Of a DNA stretch of 64,000 nucleotides, positions 53,226 to 64,000 are shown in pieces. The stretch is from Diplolepis rosae (Eukaryota; Arthropoda; Insecta; Hymenoptera; Diplolepididae). The position numbers were made by a program, and so were the translations under genes. Within the stretch, counting starts at the first letter, position 1, and each line of letters opens with the position of its first letter. The DNA is taken from positions 1,054,001 to 1,118,000 of the forward strand of contig JAPYXD010000704.1 in assembly GCA_030998225.1 (NCBI GenBank), read 5' to 3'. A model generated the notes under the pieces. It saw nothing but the letters and a program-made list of their open reading frames with translations, did not search any database and had not been told where the DNA came from.

Positions 53226-54070
53226 CATTTTCGGGTTCCAACCCTTAACACCGAAATGCACCCCTACATGGCCATGTAGAGACGACTTTGACTAAAATTC
53301 ATCTTTTTGCAAAATTTATGGTCTGGAAAGACTCTATGATTTTTGGGCTCTCCGAAAATACCCATATCGATTATTGGGCTACAACCCTTAACACCGAAAT
53401 GCACCCCTACATGGCCATGTAGACACGACTTTGACTAAAATTCATCTTTTTGCAAACTTTATGGTCTGCGAAGACTCTATGACTTTTGAGCTCTTCAAAT
53501 ATGTCCATATTGATTTTTGGGCTCCAACCCTTAACACCGAAATGCACGCCTACATGGCCATGTAGAAACGACTTTGACTGAAATTCATCTTTTTGCAAAC
53601 TTTATGGTCTAGTAGGACTGTATGATTTTTGGGCTCTTCAAATATGTCCATATTGATTTTTGGGCTCCAACCCTTAACCACGAAATGCACCCCTACATGG
53701 CCATGTAGAGACGACTTTCACTAAAATTCATCTTTTTTAAAACATTAAGGTCCAGGAAGACTCTATGATTTTTGGGCTCTCCAAATATGCCCATATTGAT
53801 TTTTGGGCTCCAAGACTTAACACCGAAATGCACGCCTACATGGCCATGTAGAAACGACTTTGACTGAAATTCATCTTTTTGCAAACTTTATGGTCTAGTA
53901 GGACTCTATGATTTTTGGGCTCTTCAAATATGTCCATATCGATTTTTGGGTTCCAACCCTTAACACCGAAATGCACCCCTACATGGCCATGAAGAGACGG
54001 CTTTGACAAAAATTCATCTTTTTCAAACATTATGGTCTGCGAAGACTCTATGATTTTTGGGCTCATCAAA

Positions 54071-54280
54071 TATGTCCATCGTGATTTTTGGGCTCCATCC
54101 CTTAACCACGAAATGAACTCCTACAAGGCCATGTAGAGACGGCTTTGACAAAAATTCATCTTTTTGCAAACTTTATGGTCTGCGAAGACTCTATGATTTT
54201 TGGGATATTCGAAAATGCCCATATCGATTTTTGGGCTCCAACCCTTATCACCGAAATGCATCCCAACATGGCCATGTAGA
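54071..54280 (+). repeat. Shared block with unusual variants, copy 1
   Basis: The block runs from TATGTCCATCGTGATTTTTG through GAACTCCTACAAGGCC, GACGGCTTTGACAAAAA, GGGATATTCGAAAATGCCC and GCATCCCAACATGGCC. It matches 62619-62828 over its whole length at an offset of 8548 bp by eye, including all these rare variants. Its first palindrome is altered to CTACAAGGCCATGTAG. Confidence 0.8.
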
Positions 54281-56734
54281 GATGACTTTGACAAAAATTC
54301 ATCTTTTTGCAAACTTTATGGTCTGGGAAGACTCTATGATTTTTGGGCTCTTCGAAAATACTCATATCGATTTTAGGGCTCCAACCCTTAACCACGAAAT
54401 GCACCCCTACATGGCCATGTAGAGACGACTTTGACTAAAATTCATCTTTTTTAAAAATTTATTTTCTAGGAAGACTCTATGATTTTTGGGCTCTCCAAAA
54501 ATACCCATATCGATTATTTGTCTCCAACCCTTAACACCGAAATGCACCCCTACATGGCCATGTAGACACGACTTTGACTAAAATTCATCTTTTTGCAAAC
54601 TTTATGGTCTAGTAGGACTCTATGATTTTTGGGCTCTCCAAATATGTCCATAACGATTTTTGGGCTCCAACCCTTAACACCGAAATGCACCCCTACATGG
54701 CCATGTAGACACGACTTTGACTAAAATATATCTTTTTGCGAACTTTATGGTCTGGAAAGACTCTATGATTTTTGGGCTCTCCGAAAATACCCATATCGAT
54801 TATTGGGCTACAACCCTTAACACCGAAATGCACCCCTACATGGCCATGTAGACACGACTTTGACTAAAATTCATCTTTTTGCAAACTTTATGGTCTAGTA
54901 GGACTCTGTGATTTTTGGGCTCTCCGAAAATACCCATATCGATTTTTGGGATCCAACCGTTATCACCGAAATGCACCCCTACATGGCCATGTAGAGACGA
55001 CTTTGACTAAAATTCATCTTTTTTAAAACATTATAGTCTAGCAGGACTCTATGATTTTTGGCTCTCCGAAAATACCCATATCGATTATTGGGCTACAACC
55101 CTTAACACCGAAATGCACCCCTACATGGCCATGTAGACACGACTTTGACTAAAATTCTTCTTTTTGCAAACTTTATGGTCTAGTAGGACTGTATGATTTT
55201 TTTCTCTTCAAATATGTCCATATCGATTTTTGGGCTCCAAACCTTAACACCGAAATGCACCCCTACATGACCATGTAGAGACGACTTTGACTAAAATTCA
55301 TCTTTTTGCAAAATTTATGATCTGGAAAGACTCTATGATTTTTGGGCTCTCCGAAAATACCCATATCGATTATTGGGCTCCAACCCTTAACACCGAAATG
55401 CACCCCTACATGGCCATGTAGAGACGACTTTCACTAAAATTCATCTTTTTTAAAACATTATAGTACAGGAAGACTCTATGATTTTTGGACTCTTCAAATA
55501 TGTCCATATTGATTTTTGGGCTCCAACCCTTAACCACGAAATGCACCCCTACATGGCCATGTAGAGACGACTTTGACTAAAATTCATCTTTTTGCAAACT
55601 TTATGGTCTAGAAAGACTCTATGATTTTTGGGCTCTCCGAAAATACCCATATCGATTATTGGGCTCCAACCCTTAACACCGAAATGCACCCCTACATGGC
55701 CATGTAGAGACGACTTTGACTAAAATTCATCTTTTTTAAAAATTTATTTTCTAGGAAGACTATGATTTTTGGGCTCTCCAAAAATACCCATATCGATTAT
55801 TGGGCTCCAACCCTTAACACCGAAATGCACCCCTACATGGCCATGTAGAGACGACTTTGACTAAAATTCATCTTTTTGCAAACTTTATGGTCTGGAAAGA
55901 CTCTATGATTTTTGGGCTCTCCGAAAATACCCATATCGATTATTGGGCTACAACCCTTAACACCGAAATGCACCCCTACATGGCCATGTAGACACGACTT
56001 TGACTAAAATTCATCTTTTTGCAAACTTTATGTTCTAGTAGGACTCTATGATTTTTGGGCTCTTCAAATATGTCTATACACATTTTCGGGCTCCAACCCT
56101 TAACACCGAAATGCACCCCTACATGGCCATGTAGAGACGACTATCACTAAAATTCATCTTTTTTAAAACATTATGGTACAGGAAGACTCTATGATTTTTG
56201 GGCTCTTCAAATATGTCCATATGGATTTTTGGGCTCCAACCCTTAACCACGAAATGCACCCCTACATGGCCATGTAGAGACGACTTTGACTAAAATTCAT
56301 CTTTTTTAAAAATTTATTTTCTAGGAAGACTCTATGATTTTTGGGCTCTCCAAAAATACCCATATCGATTTTTGGTCTCCAACCCTTAACACCGAAATGC
56401 ACCCCTACATGGCCATGTAGAGACGACTTTGACTAAAATTCATCTTTTTGCAAAATTTATGGTCTGGAAAGACTCTATGATTTTTGGGCTCTCCGAAAAT
56501 ACCCATATCGATTATTGGGCTACAACCCTTAACACCGAAATGCACGCCTACATGGCCATGTAGAAACGACTTTGACTGAAATTCATCTTTTTGCAAACTT
56601 TATGGTCTAGTAGGACTCTATGACTTTGGGCTCTCCGAAAATACCCATATCGATTACTGGGCTACATCCCTTAACACCGAAATGCACCCCTACATGGCCA
56701 TGTAGACACGACTTTGACTAAAATTCATCTTTTT

Positions 56735-56794
56735 CTCTATACTTTATCTCTATATTTTACTTTTTCTCTATATTTTTCTTTTTTTCTCTATACA
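56735..56794 (+). repeat. G-free cassette, copy 14
   Basis: Full 60-base form. The next monomer ends CTTAACCACG and leads directly to a GTCTGCGAAG copy, whereas copy 13 has one extra type G monomer in between. No cassette is seen from here to the window end. Confidence 0.92.
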
Positions 56795-57713
56795 CATTTT
56801 CGGGCTCCAACCCTTAACCACGAAATGCACCCCTACATGGCCATGTAGAGACGAAATTGACTAAAATTCATCTTTTTGCAAACTTTATGGTCTGCGAAGA
56901 CTCTATGACTTTTGAGCTCTTCAAATATGTCCATATTGATTTTTGGGCTCCAACCCTTAACCACGAAATGCACGCCTACATGGCCATGTAGAAACGACTT
57001 TGACTGAAATTCATCTTTTTGCAAACTTTATGGTCTAGTAGGACTCTATGATTTTTGGGCTCTTCAAATATGTCCATATTGATTTTTGGGCTCCAACCCT
57101 TAACCACGAAATGCACCCCTACATGGCCATGTAGAGACGACTTTCACTAAAATTCATCTTTTTTAAAACATTAAGGTCCAGGAAGACTCTATGATTTTTG
57201 GGCTCTCCAAATATGCCCATATTGATTTTTGGGCTCCAAGACTTAACACCGAAAGGCACGCCTACATGGCCATGTAGAAACGACTTTGACTGAAATTCAT
57301 CTTTTTGCAAACTTTATGGTCTAGTAGGACTCTATGATTTTTGGGCTCTTTAAATATGTCCATATTGATTTTTGGGCTACAACCCTTAACACCGAAATGC
57401 ACCCCTACATGGCCATGTAGAGACGGCTTTGACAAAAATTCATCTTTTTCAAACATTATGGTCTGCGAAGACTCTATGATTTTTGGGCTCATCAAATATG
57501 TCCATAATGATTTTTGGGCTCCAACCATTAACCACGAAATGCACCCCTACATGGCCATGTAGAGACGACTTTGACTAAAATTCATCTTTTTGCAAACTTT
57601 ATGGTCTGGGAAGACTCTATGATTTTTGGGCTCTCCGAAAATACCCATATCGATTTTAGGGCTCCAACCGTTATCACCGAAATGCACGCCTACATGGCCA
57701 TGTAGATACGACT

Positions 57714-59480
57714 TTGACTAAAATTCATCTTTTTGCAAACTTTATGGTCTGGAAAGAATCTATGATTTTTGGGCTCTTTAAATATGTCTATACCGATTTT
57801 TGGGCACTAACCCTTAACACCGAAATGCACCCCTACATGGCCATGAAGAGACGTTTTTCACTAAAATTCATTTTTTTGAAAACTTTATGGTCTGGGAAGA
57901 ATCTATGATTTTTGGGCTCTCCGACAATACCCATATCGATTACTGGGCTACATCCCTTAACACCGAAATGCACCCCTACATGGCCATGTAGACACGACTT
58001 TGACTAAAATTCATCTTTTTGCAAACTTTATGGTCTGGAAAGACTCTATGATTTTTGGGCTCTTTAAATATGTCCATATTGATTTTTGGGCTCCAACCCT
58101 TAACCACGAAATGCACCCCTACATGGCCATGTAGACACGACTTTGACTAAAATTCATCTTTTTGCAAACTTTATGGTCTGGAAAGACTCTATGATTTTTG
58201 GGCTCTCCGAAAATACCCATATCGATTATTGGGCTCCAACCCTTAACACCGAAATGCACCCCTACATGGCCATGTAGACACGACTTTGACTAAAATTCAT
58301 CTTTTTGCAAACTTTATGGTCTGGAAAGATTCTATGATTTTTGGGCTCTTTAAATATGTCTATACCGATTTTTGGGCTCTAACCCTTAACACCGAAATGC
58401 ACCCCTACATGGCCATGAAGAGACGTTTTTCACTAAAATTCATTTTTTTGAAAACTTTATGGTCTGGGAAGAATCTATGATTTTTGGGGTGTCCGAAAAT
58501 ACCCATACCGGTTTTTGGGCTCCAACCCTTATCACCGAAATGCACGCCTACATGGCCATGTAGACACGACTTTGAATAAAATTCATCTTTTTGCAAACTT
58601 TATGGTCTAGTAGGACTCTATGATTTATGGGCTCTTCAAATATGTTTCTGAAATGCAGAAATGCACCCCTACATGGCCATGTAGAGACGACTTTGACTAA
58701 AATTCATCTTTTTTAAAACTTTATAGTCTAGCAGGACTGTATGATTTTTATGCTCTTCAAATATGTCCATATTGATTTTTGGGCTCCAACCCTTAACCAC
58801 GAAATGCACCCCTACACGGCCATGTAGAGACGACTTTCACTACAATTCATCTTTTTGCAAACTTTATGGTCTGGGAAGACTCTATGATTTTTGGGCTCTT
58901 CGAAAATACCCATATCGATTTTAGGGCTCCAACCGTTATCACCGAAATGCACCCCTACATGGCCATGTAGAGACGACTTTGACTAAACTTCATCTTTTTG
59001 CAAACTTTATGGTCTGCGAAGACTCTATGACTTTTGGGCTCTTCAAATATGTCCATATTGATTTTTGGGCTCCAACCCTTAACCACGAAATGCACCCCTA
59101 CATGGCCATGTAGACACGACTTTGACTAAAATTCATCTTTTTGCAAACTTTATGGTCTGGAAAGACTCTATGATTTTTGGGCTCTCCGAAAATACCCATA
59201 TCGATTATTGGGCTCCAACCCTTAACACCGAAATGCACGCCTACATGGCCATGTAGACACGACTTTGACTAAAATTCATCTTTTTGCAAACTTTATGGTC
59301 TGGAAAGACTCTATGATTTTTGGGCTCTTTAAATATGTCTATACCGATTTTTGGGCTCTAACCCTTAACACCGAAATGCACCCCTACATGGCCATGAAGA
59401 GACGTTTTTCACTAAAATTCATTTTTTTGAAAACTTTATGGTCTGGGAAGAATCTATGATTTTTGGGCTCTCCGACAATA
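57714..59480 (+). repeat. Local HOR with three copies of a CTCTTTAAATATG monomer pair
   Basis: A pair of monomers carrying CTCTTTAAATATGTCTATACC, CATGAAGAGACGTTTTTCAC, CATTTTTTTGAAAAC and GTCTGGGAAGAATC occurs at about 57714-57908, 58286-58480 and 59265-59459. The first two are 572 bp apart (4 x 143). The next step is 979 bp, which is 7 x 143 minus the 22 bases lost in the 121-bp monomer at 58550. A further single copy of the first half lies near 62462. Confidence 0.82.
58550..58670 (+). repeat. 121-bp monomer with a rearranged right half
   Basis: This copy is 22 bases short. After TTCAAATATG it reads TTTCTGAAATGCAGAAATGC, with a near-duplicate of GAAATGCA in place of the usual GGGCTCCAACCCTTAACACC. 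This suggests slippage between two GAAATGCA strings. Confidence 0.85.
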
Positions 59481-62400
59481 CCCATATCGATTTTTGGGCT
59501 CCAACCCTTAACACCGAAATGCACCCCTACATGGCCATGTAGACACGACTTTGACTAAAATTCATCTTTTTTAAAACTTTATAGTCTAGCAGGACTGTAT
59601 GATTTTTGGGCTCTTCAAATATGTCCATATTGATTTTTGGGCTCCAACCCTTAACCACGAAATGCACCCCTACACGGCCATGTAGAGACGACTTTCACTA
59701 CAATTCATCTTTTTGCAAACTTTATGGTCTGGGAAGACTCTATGATTTTTGGGCTCTCCGAAAATACCCATATCGATTTTTGGGCTCCAACCCTTAACAC
59801 CGAAATGCACCCCTACATGGCCATGTAGAGACGACTTTCACTAAAATTCATCTTTTTTAAAACATTAAGGTCCAGGAAGACTCTATGATTTTTGGGCTCT
59901 TCGAAAATACCCATATAGATTTTAGGACTCCAACCGTTATCACCGAAATGCACCCCTACATGGCCATGTAGAGACGAGTTTGACTGAAATTCATATTTTT
60001 GCAAACTTTATGGTATAGTAGGACTCTATGATTTTTGGGCTCTTCAAATATGTCCATATTGATTTTTGGGCTCCAACCCTTACCACAGAAATGCACCCCT
60101 ACATGACCATGAAGACACGTTTTTCACTAAAATTCATCTTTTTGCAAACTTTATGGTCTGCGAAGTCTCTATGATCTTTGGGCTCTTCGAAAATACCCAT
60201 ATCGATTTTTGGGCTCCAACACTTAACACCGAAATGCACCCCTACATGGCCATGTAGAGACGACTTTGACTAAAATTCACCTTTTTTAAAACTTTATGGT
60301 CTAGCAGGACTGTATGATTTTTGGGCTCTTCAAATATGTCCATATTGATTTTTGGGCTCCAACCCTTAACCACGAAATGCACCCCTACATGGCCATGTAG
60401 AGACGACTTTGACTAAAATTCATCTTTTTTAAAATTTTGTGGTCTATGAAGACTCTATGATTTTTGGGCTCTTCAAATATGTCCATATTGATAATTGGGC
60501 TCCAAACCTTAACCACGAAATGCACCCCTACATGGCCATGTAGAGACGACTTTCACTAAAATTCATATTTTTTCAAACTTTATGGTCTGGGAAGAATCTA
60601 TGATTTTTGGGCTCTCCGAAAATACCCATATCGATTTTTGGGCTCCAACCCTTAACACCGAAATGCACCCTACATGGCCATGTAGAGACGACTTTGACTA
60701 AAATTCATCTTTTTGCAAACTTTATGGTCTAGAAAGACGCTATGATTTTTGGGGTCTCCGAAAATACCCATATCGATTATTGGGCTCCAACCCTTAACAC
60801 CGAAATGCACCCATACATGGCCATGTAGAGACGACTTTCACTAAAATTCATCTTTCTTAAAACTTTATGGTACTGGAAGACTCTATGATTTTTGGGCACT
60901 TCAAATATGTCTATACCGATTTTCGGGCTCCAACCCTTAACCACGAAATGCACCCCTACATGGACATGTAGAGACGACTTTGACTAAAATTCATCTTTTT
61001 TAAAAATTTATTTTCTAGGAAGACTCTATGATTTTTGGGCTCTCCAAAAATACCGATATCGATTATTGGTCTCCAACCCTTAACACCGAAATGCACCTCT
61101 ACATGGCCATGTAGAGACGACTTTGACTAAAATTCATCTTTTTTAAAAATTTATTTTCTAGGAAGACTATGATTTTTGGGCTCTCCAAATGTGTCCATAT
61201 TGATTTTTGGGCTCCAACCCTTAACCACGAAATGCACCCCTACATGGCCATGTAGAGACGACTTTGACTAAAATTCATCTTTTTTAAAAATTTATTTTCT
61301 ATTAAGAATCTATGATTTTTGGGCTCTCCAAAAATACCCATATCGATTATTGGTCTCCAACCCTTAACACCGAAATGCACCTCTACATGGCCATGTAGAG
61401 ACGACTTTGACTAAAATTCATCTTTTTTAAAAATTTATTGTCTAGCAAGACGCTATGATTTTTGGGCTCTCCAAATATGCCCATATTGATTTTTGGGCTC
61501 CAAGACTTAACACCGAAATGCACCCCTACATGGCCATGTAGAGACGACTTTCACTAAAATTCATCTTTTTTAAAACATTAAGGTCCAGGAAGACTCTATG
61601 ATTTTTGGGCTCTCCAAATATGCCCATATTGATTTTTGGGCTCCAACCCTTAACCACGAAATGCACCCCTACATGGCCATGTAGAGACGACTTTGACTAA
61701 AATTCATCTTTTTTAAAATTTTGTGGTCTATGAAGACTCTATGATTTTTGGGCTCTTCAAATATGTCCATATTGATAATTGGGCTCCAACCCTTAACCAC
61801 GAAATGCACCCCTACATGGCCATGTAGAGACGACTTTGACTAAAATTCATCTTTTTGCAAACTTTATGGTCTGCGAAGACTCTATGATTTTTGGGCTCAT
61901 CAAATATGTCCATAATGATTTTTGGGCTCCAACCATTAACCACGAAATGCACCCCTACATGGCCATGAAGAGACGGCTTTGACAAAAATTCATCTTTTTC
62001 AAACATTATGGTCTGCGAAGACTCTATGATTTTTGGGCTCATCAAATATGTCCATAATGATTTTTGGGCTCCAACCATTAACCACGAAATGAACTCCTAC
62101 AAGGCCATGTAGAGACGGCTTTGACAAAAATTCATCTTTTTGCAAACTTTATGGTCTGCGAAGACTCTATGATTTTTGGGATCTTCGAAAATGCCCATAT
62201 CGATTTTTGGGCTCCAACCCTTATCACCGAAATGCACCCCTACATGGCCATGTAGAGACGACTTTCACTAAAATTCATCTTTTTTAAAACATTAAGGTCC
62301 AGGAAGACTCTATGATTTTTGGGCTCTTCGAAAATACCCATATAGATTTTAGGGCTCCAACCGTTATCACCGAATTGCACCCCTACATGGCCATGTAGAC

Positions 62401-62618
62401 ACGACTTTGACTAAAATTCATCTTTTTGCAAACTTTATGGTCTGGAAAGACTCTATGATTTTTGGGCTCTTTAAATATGTCTATACCGATTTTTGGGCTC
62501 TAACCCTTAACACCGAAATGCACCCCTACATGGCCATGTAGAGACGACTTTGACTAAACTTCATCTTTTTGCAAACTTTATGGTCTGCGAAGACTCTATG
62601 ACTTTTGGGCTCTTCAAA

Positions 62619-62828
62619 TATGTCCATCGTGATTTTTGGGCTCCATCCCTTAACCACGAAATGAACTCCTACAAGGCCATGTAGAGACGGCTTTGACAAA
62701 AATTCATCTTTTTGCAAACTTTATGGTCTGCGAAGACTCTATGATTTTTGGGATATTCGAAAATGCCCATATCGATTTTTGGGCTCCAACCCTTATCACC
62801 GAAATGCATCCCAACATGGCCATGTAGA
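62619..62828 (+). repeat. Shared block with unusual variants, copy 2
   Basis: Counterpart of 54071-54280. The match ends just after the second palindrome, where copy 1 reads GAGATGAC and this copy reads GACACGAC. A partial relative with ATAATG instead of ATCGTG lies at about 62040-62105. Confidence 0.8.
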
Positions 62829-64000
62829 CACGACTTTGACTAAAATTCATCTTTTTGCAAACTTTATGGTCTGGAAAGACTCTATGATTTTTGGGCTCTT
62901 TAAATATGTCTATACCGATTTTTGGGCTCCAACCCTTATCACCGAAATGCACCCCTACATGGCCATGTAGAGATGACTTTGACAAAAATTCATCTTTTTT
63001 AAAAATTTATCGTTTAGGAAGACTCTATGATTTTTGGGCTCTCCGAAAATACCCATATCGATTATTGGGCTCCAACCCTTAACCCCGAAATGCACCCCTA
63101 CACGGCCATGTAGAGACGACTTTCACTACAATTCATCTTTTTGCAAACTTTATGGTCTGGGAAGACTCTATGATTTTTGGGCTCTTCGAAAATACCCATA
63201 TCGATTTTTGGGCTCCAACCATTATCACAGAAATGCACCCCTACACGGCCATGTAGACACGACTTTGACTAAAATTCATCTTTTTGCAAACTTTATGGTC
63301 TGGAAAGACTCTATGATTTTTGGGCTCTCCGAAAATACCCATATCGATTATTGGGCTCCAACCCTTAACACCGAAATGAACCCCTACATGGCCATGTAGA
63401 CACGACTTTGACTAAAATATATCTTTTTGCGAACTTTATGGTCTGCGAAGACTCTATGACTTTTGAGCTCTTCAAATATGTCCATATTGATTTTTGGGCT
63501 CCAACCCTTAACCACGAAATGCACCCCTACACGGCCATGTAGAGACGACTTTCACTACAATTCATCTTTTTGCAAACTTTATGGTCTGGGAAGACTCTAT
63601 GATTTTTGGGCTCTCCGAAAATACCCATATCGATTTTTGGGCTCCAACCCTTAACACCGAAATGCACGCCTACATGGCCATGTAGAGACGACTTTGACTA
63701 AAATTCATCTTTTTGCAAACTTTATGGTCTGCGAAGACTCTATGACTTTTGAGCTCTTCAAATATGTCCATATTGATTTTTGGGCTCCAACCCTTAACCA
63801 CGAAATGCACCCCTACATGGCCATGTAGAGACGACTTTCACTAAAATTCATCTTTTTTAAAACATTAAGGTCCAGGAAGACTCTATGATTTTTGGGCTCT
63901 CCAAATATGCCCATATTGATTTTTGGGCTCCAAGACTTAACACCGAAATGCACGCCTACATGGCCATGTAGAAACGACTTTGACTGAAATTCATCTTTTT

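Larger units (their letters stand above)
53166..56734 (+). repeat. HOR block 13, 25 monomers across the domain change
   Basis: The block is 3569 bp (25 x 143 minus 6). The right-hand variant set first appears at 53463 (GTCTGCGAAG, GACTTTTGAG). The middle part (about 54420-56350) returns to the older G, B, A and K types, so the two monomer sets are interleaved here. Confidence 0.78.
1..64000 (+). repeat. 143-bp tandem satellite array filling the window
   Basis: About 447 direct copies of one unit run through the whole window without interruption. Counting from ACATGG to ACATGG gives 143 bp in most copies (86 to 229, 373 to 516, 1661 to 1804 to 1947 to 2090), with 141-144 bp in copies carrying small indels. 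One typical copy has 58 G+C of 143 (about 41%). All copies have the same orientation. Apart from four irregular spots the array holds nothing else: no retroelement, tRNA, rRNA or unique spacer is visible. The unit is two bases short of a whole number of codons beyond 47, so no frame persists between copies, and stops recur in each frame; the longest open stretch (63034-63399, 121 codons, under three copies) is repeat-derived. A satellite of this size and homogeneity is typical of eukaryotic centromeric or heterochromatic DNA. Species and function are not recognisable from the sequence. Confidence 0.98.
53460..64000 (+). repeat. Diverged right-hand satellite domain
   Basis: The period remains 143 bp, but the monomers are more varied and carry variants that are absent or very rare to the left: GTCTGCGAAG with GACTTTTGAG (53463, 56890, 63440, 63726), AAGGTCCAGG (53747, 57173, 59868, 61579, 62292, 63866), CAAGACTTAACACC (53812, 57236, 61501, 63931), GGCTCTTTAAATATG (from about 57345 on), TACACGGCCATG, ATGAAGAGACG and GACGGCTTTGACAAAAA. 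Types G, B, A and K persist in patches until about 56350. I read this as an older or less homogenised part of the array; an assembly join between arrays is the main alternative. Confidence 0.75.

Noticed and set aside
63034..63399. Longest open frame in the window (121 codons), and about 40 shorter ones of 61-94 codons
   Set aside because: All are pieces of the satellite read through one to three copies. The period is not a multiple of three, homologous peptides occur on both strands and in several frames, and frames end at the repeat's own stops. No ribosome or splice context, codon bias or protein domain is visible.
84..64000. CRISPR array
   Set aside because: Regular repeats are present, but the sequence between palindromes is itself repeated and the unit is 143 bp. 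There are no unique spacers, leader or cas genes.
1..64000. Assignment to a known satellite with a unit of similar length (for example the roughly 142-bp satellites of tenebrionid beetles)
   Set aside because: Length alone is not evidence, and I could not match the sequence from memory. A library search would decide.

Overview
The whole window is one uninterrupted tandem satellite array. The unit is about 143 bp and roughly 41% GC (hand count on one typical copy), and about 447 copies run head to tail on the same strand from base 1 to base 64,000. I see no unique sequence, no transposon, no RNA gene and no credible protein-coding gene. Such an array points to a eukaryotic genome, probably a centromeric, pericentromeric or other heterochromatic block in a long-read assembly. 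I do not recognise the monomer and cannot name the species or prove a centromeric role. The unit length is not a multiple of three and every copy brings stop codons, so the short open frames present (up to 121 codons, at 63,034-63,399) are by-products of the repeat.

Each monomer has two parts. A well conserved part of about 65 bp runs from CCGAAATGCACC through a perfect 16-bp palindrome (CTACATGGCCATGTAG) to AAAATTCATCTTTTT. A variable part of about 75 bp follows; it exists in a limited set of variants that recombine in blocks: GTCTGGAAAG, GTCTAGTAGG, TTTTCTAGGAAG, GTACAGGAAG or GTCTGCGAAG, then TTCAAATATGTCC, CCGAAAATACCC or CCAAAAATACCC, and so on. These variants follow one another in recurrent order, giving higher-order repeats (HORs).

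Layout: 1-1,560 is array without a cassette. From 1,561 to 29,214 eleven copies carry a striking 60-bp, G-free, CT/TA-rich cassette that replaces half of the variable part without changing the 143-bp period; the cassettes are spaced at 21, 18, 10, 22, 9, 18, 10, 26, about 32 and about 27 monomers. A 28-monomer block (4,564-8,565) recurs at 13,039-17,041. From 29,215 to about 53,400 the array has only one cassette (40,448) but is still ordered into HORs. From about 53,460 to the end the monomers are more varied and carry a new set of variants (GTCTGCGAAG, CAAGACTTAACACC, CTCTTTAAATATG, TACACGGCC, GACGGCTTTGACAAAAA), probably an older, less homogenised domain or the approach to an array edge. 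Four places break the period: 8,665-8,705, 23,003-23,126, 26,561-26,824 and 58,550-58,670.
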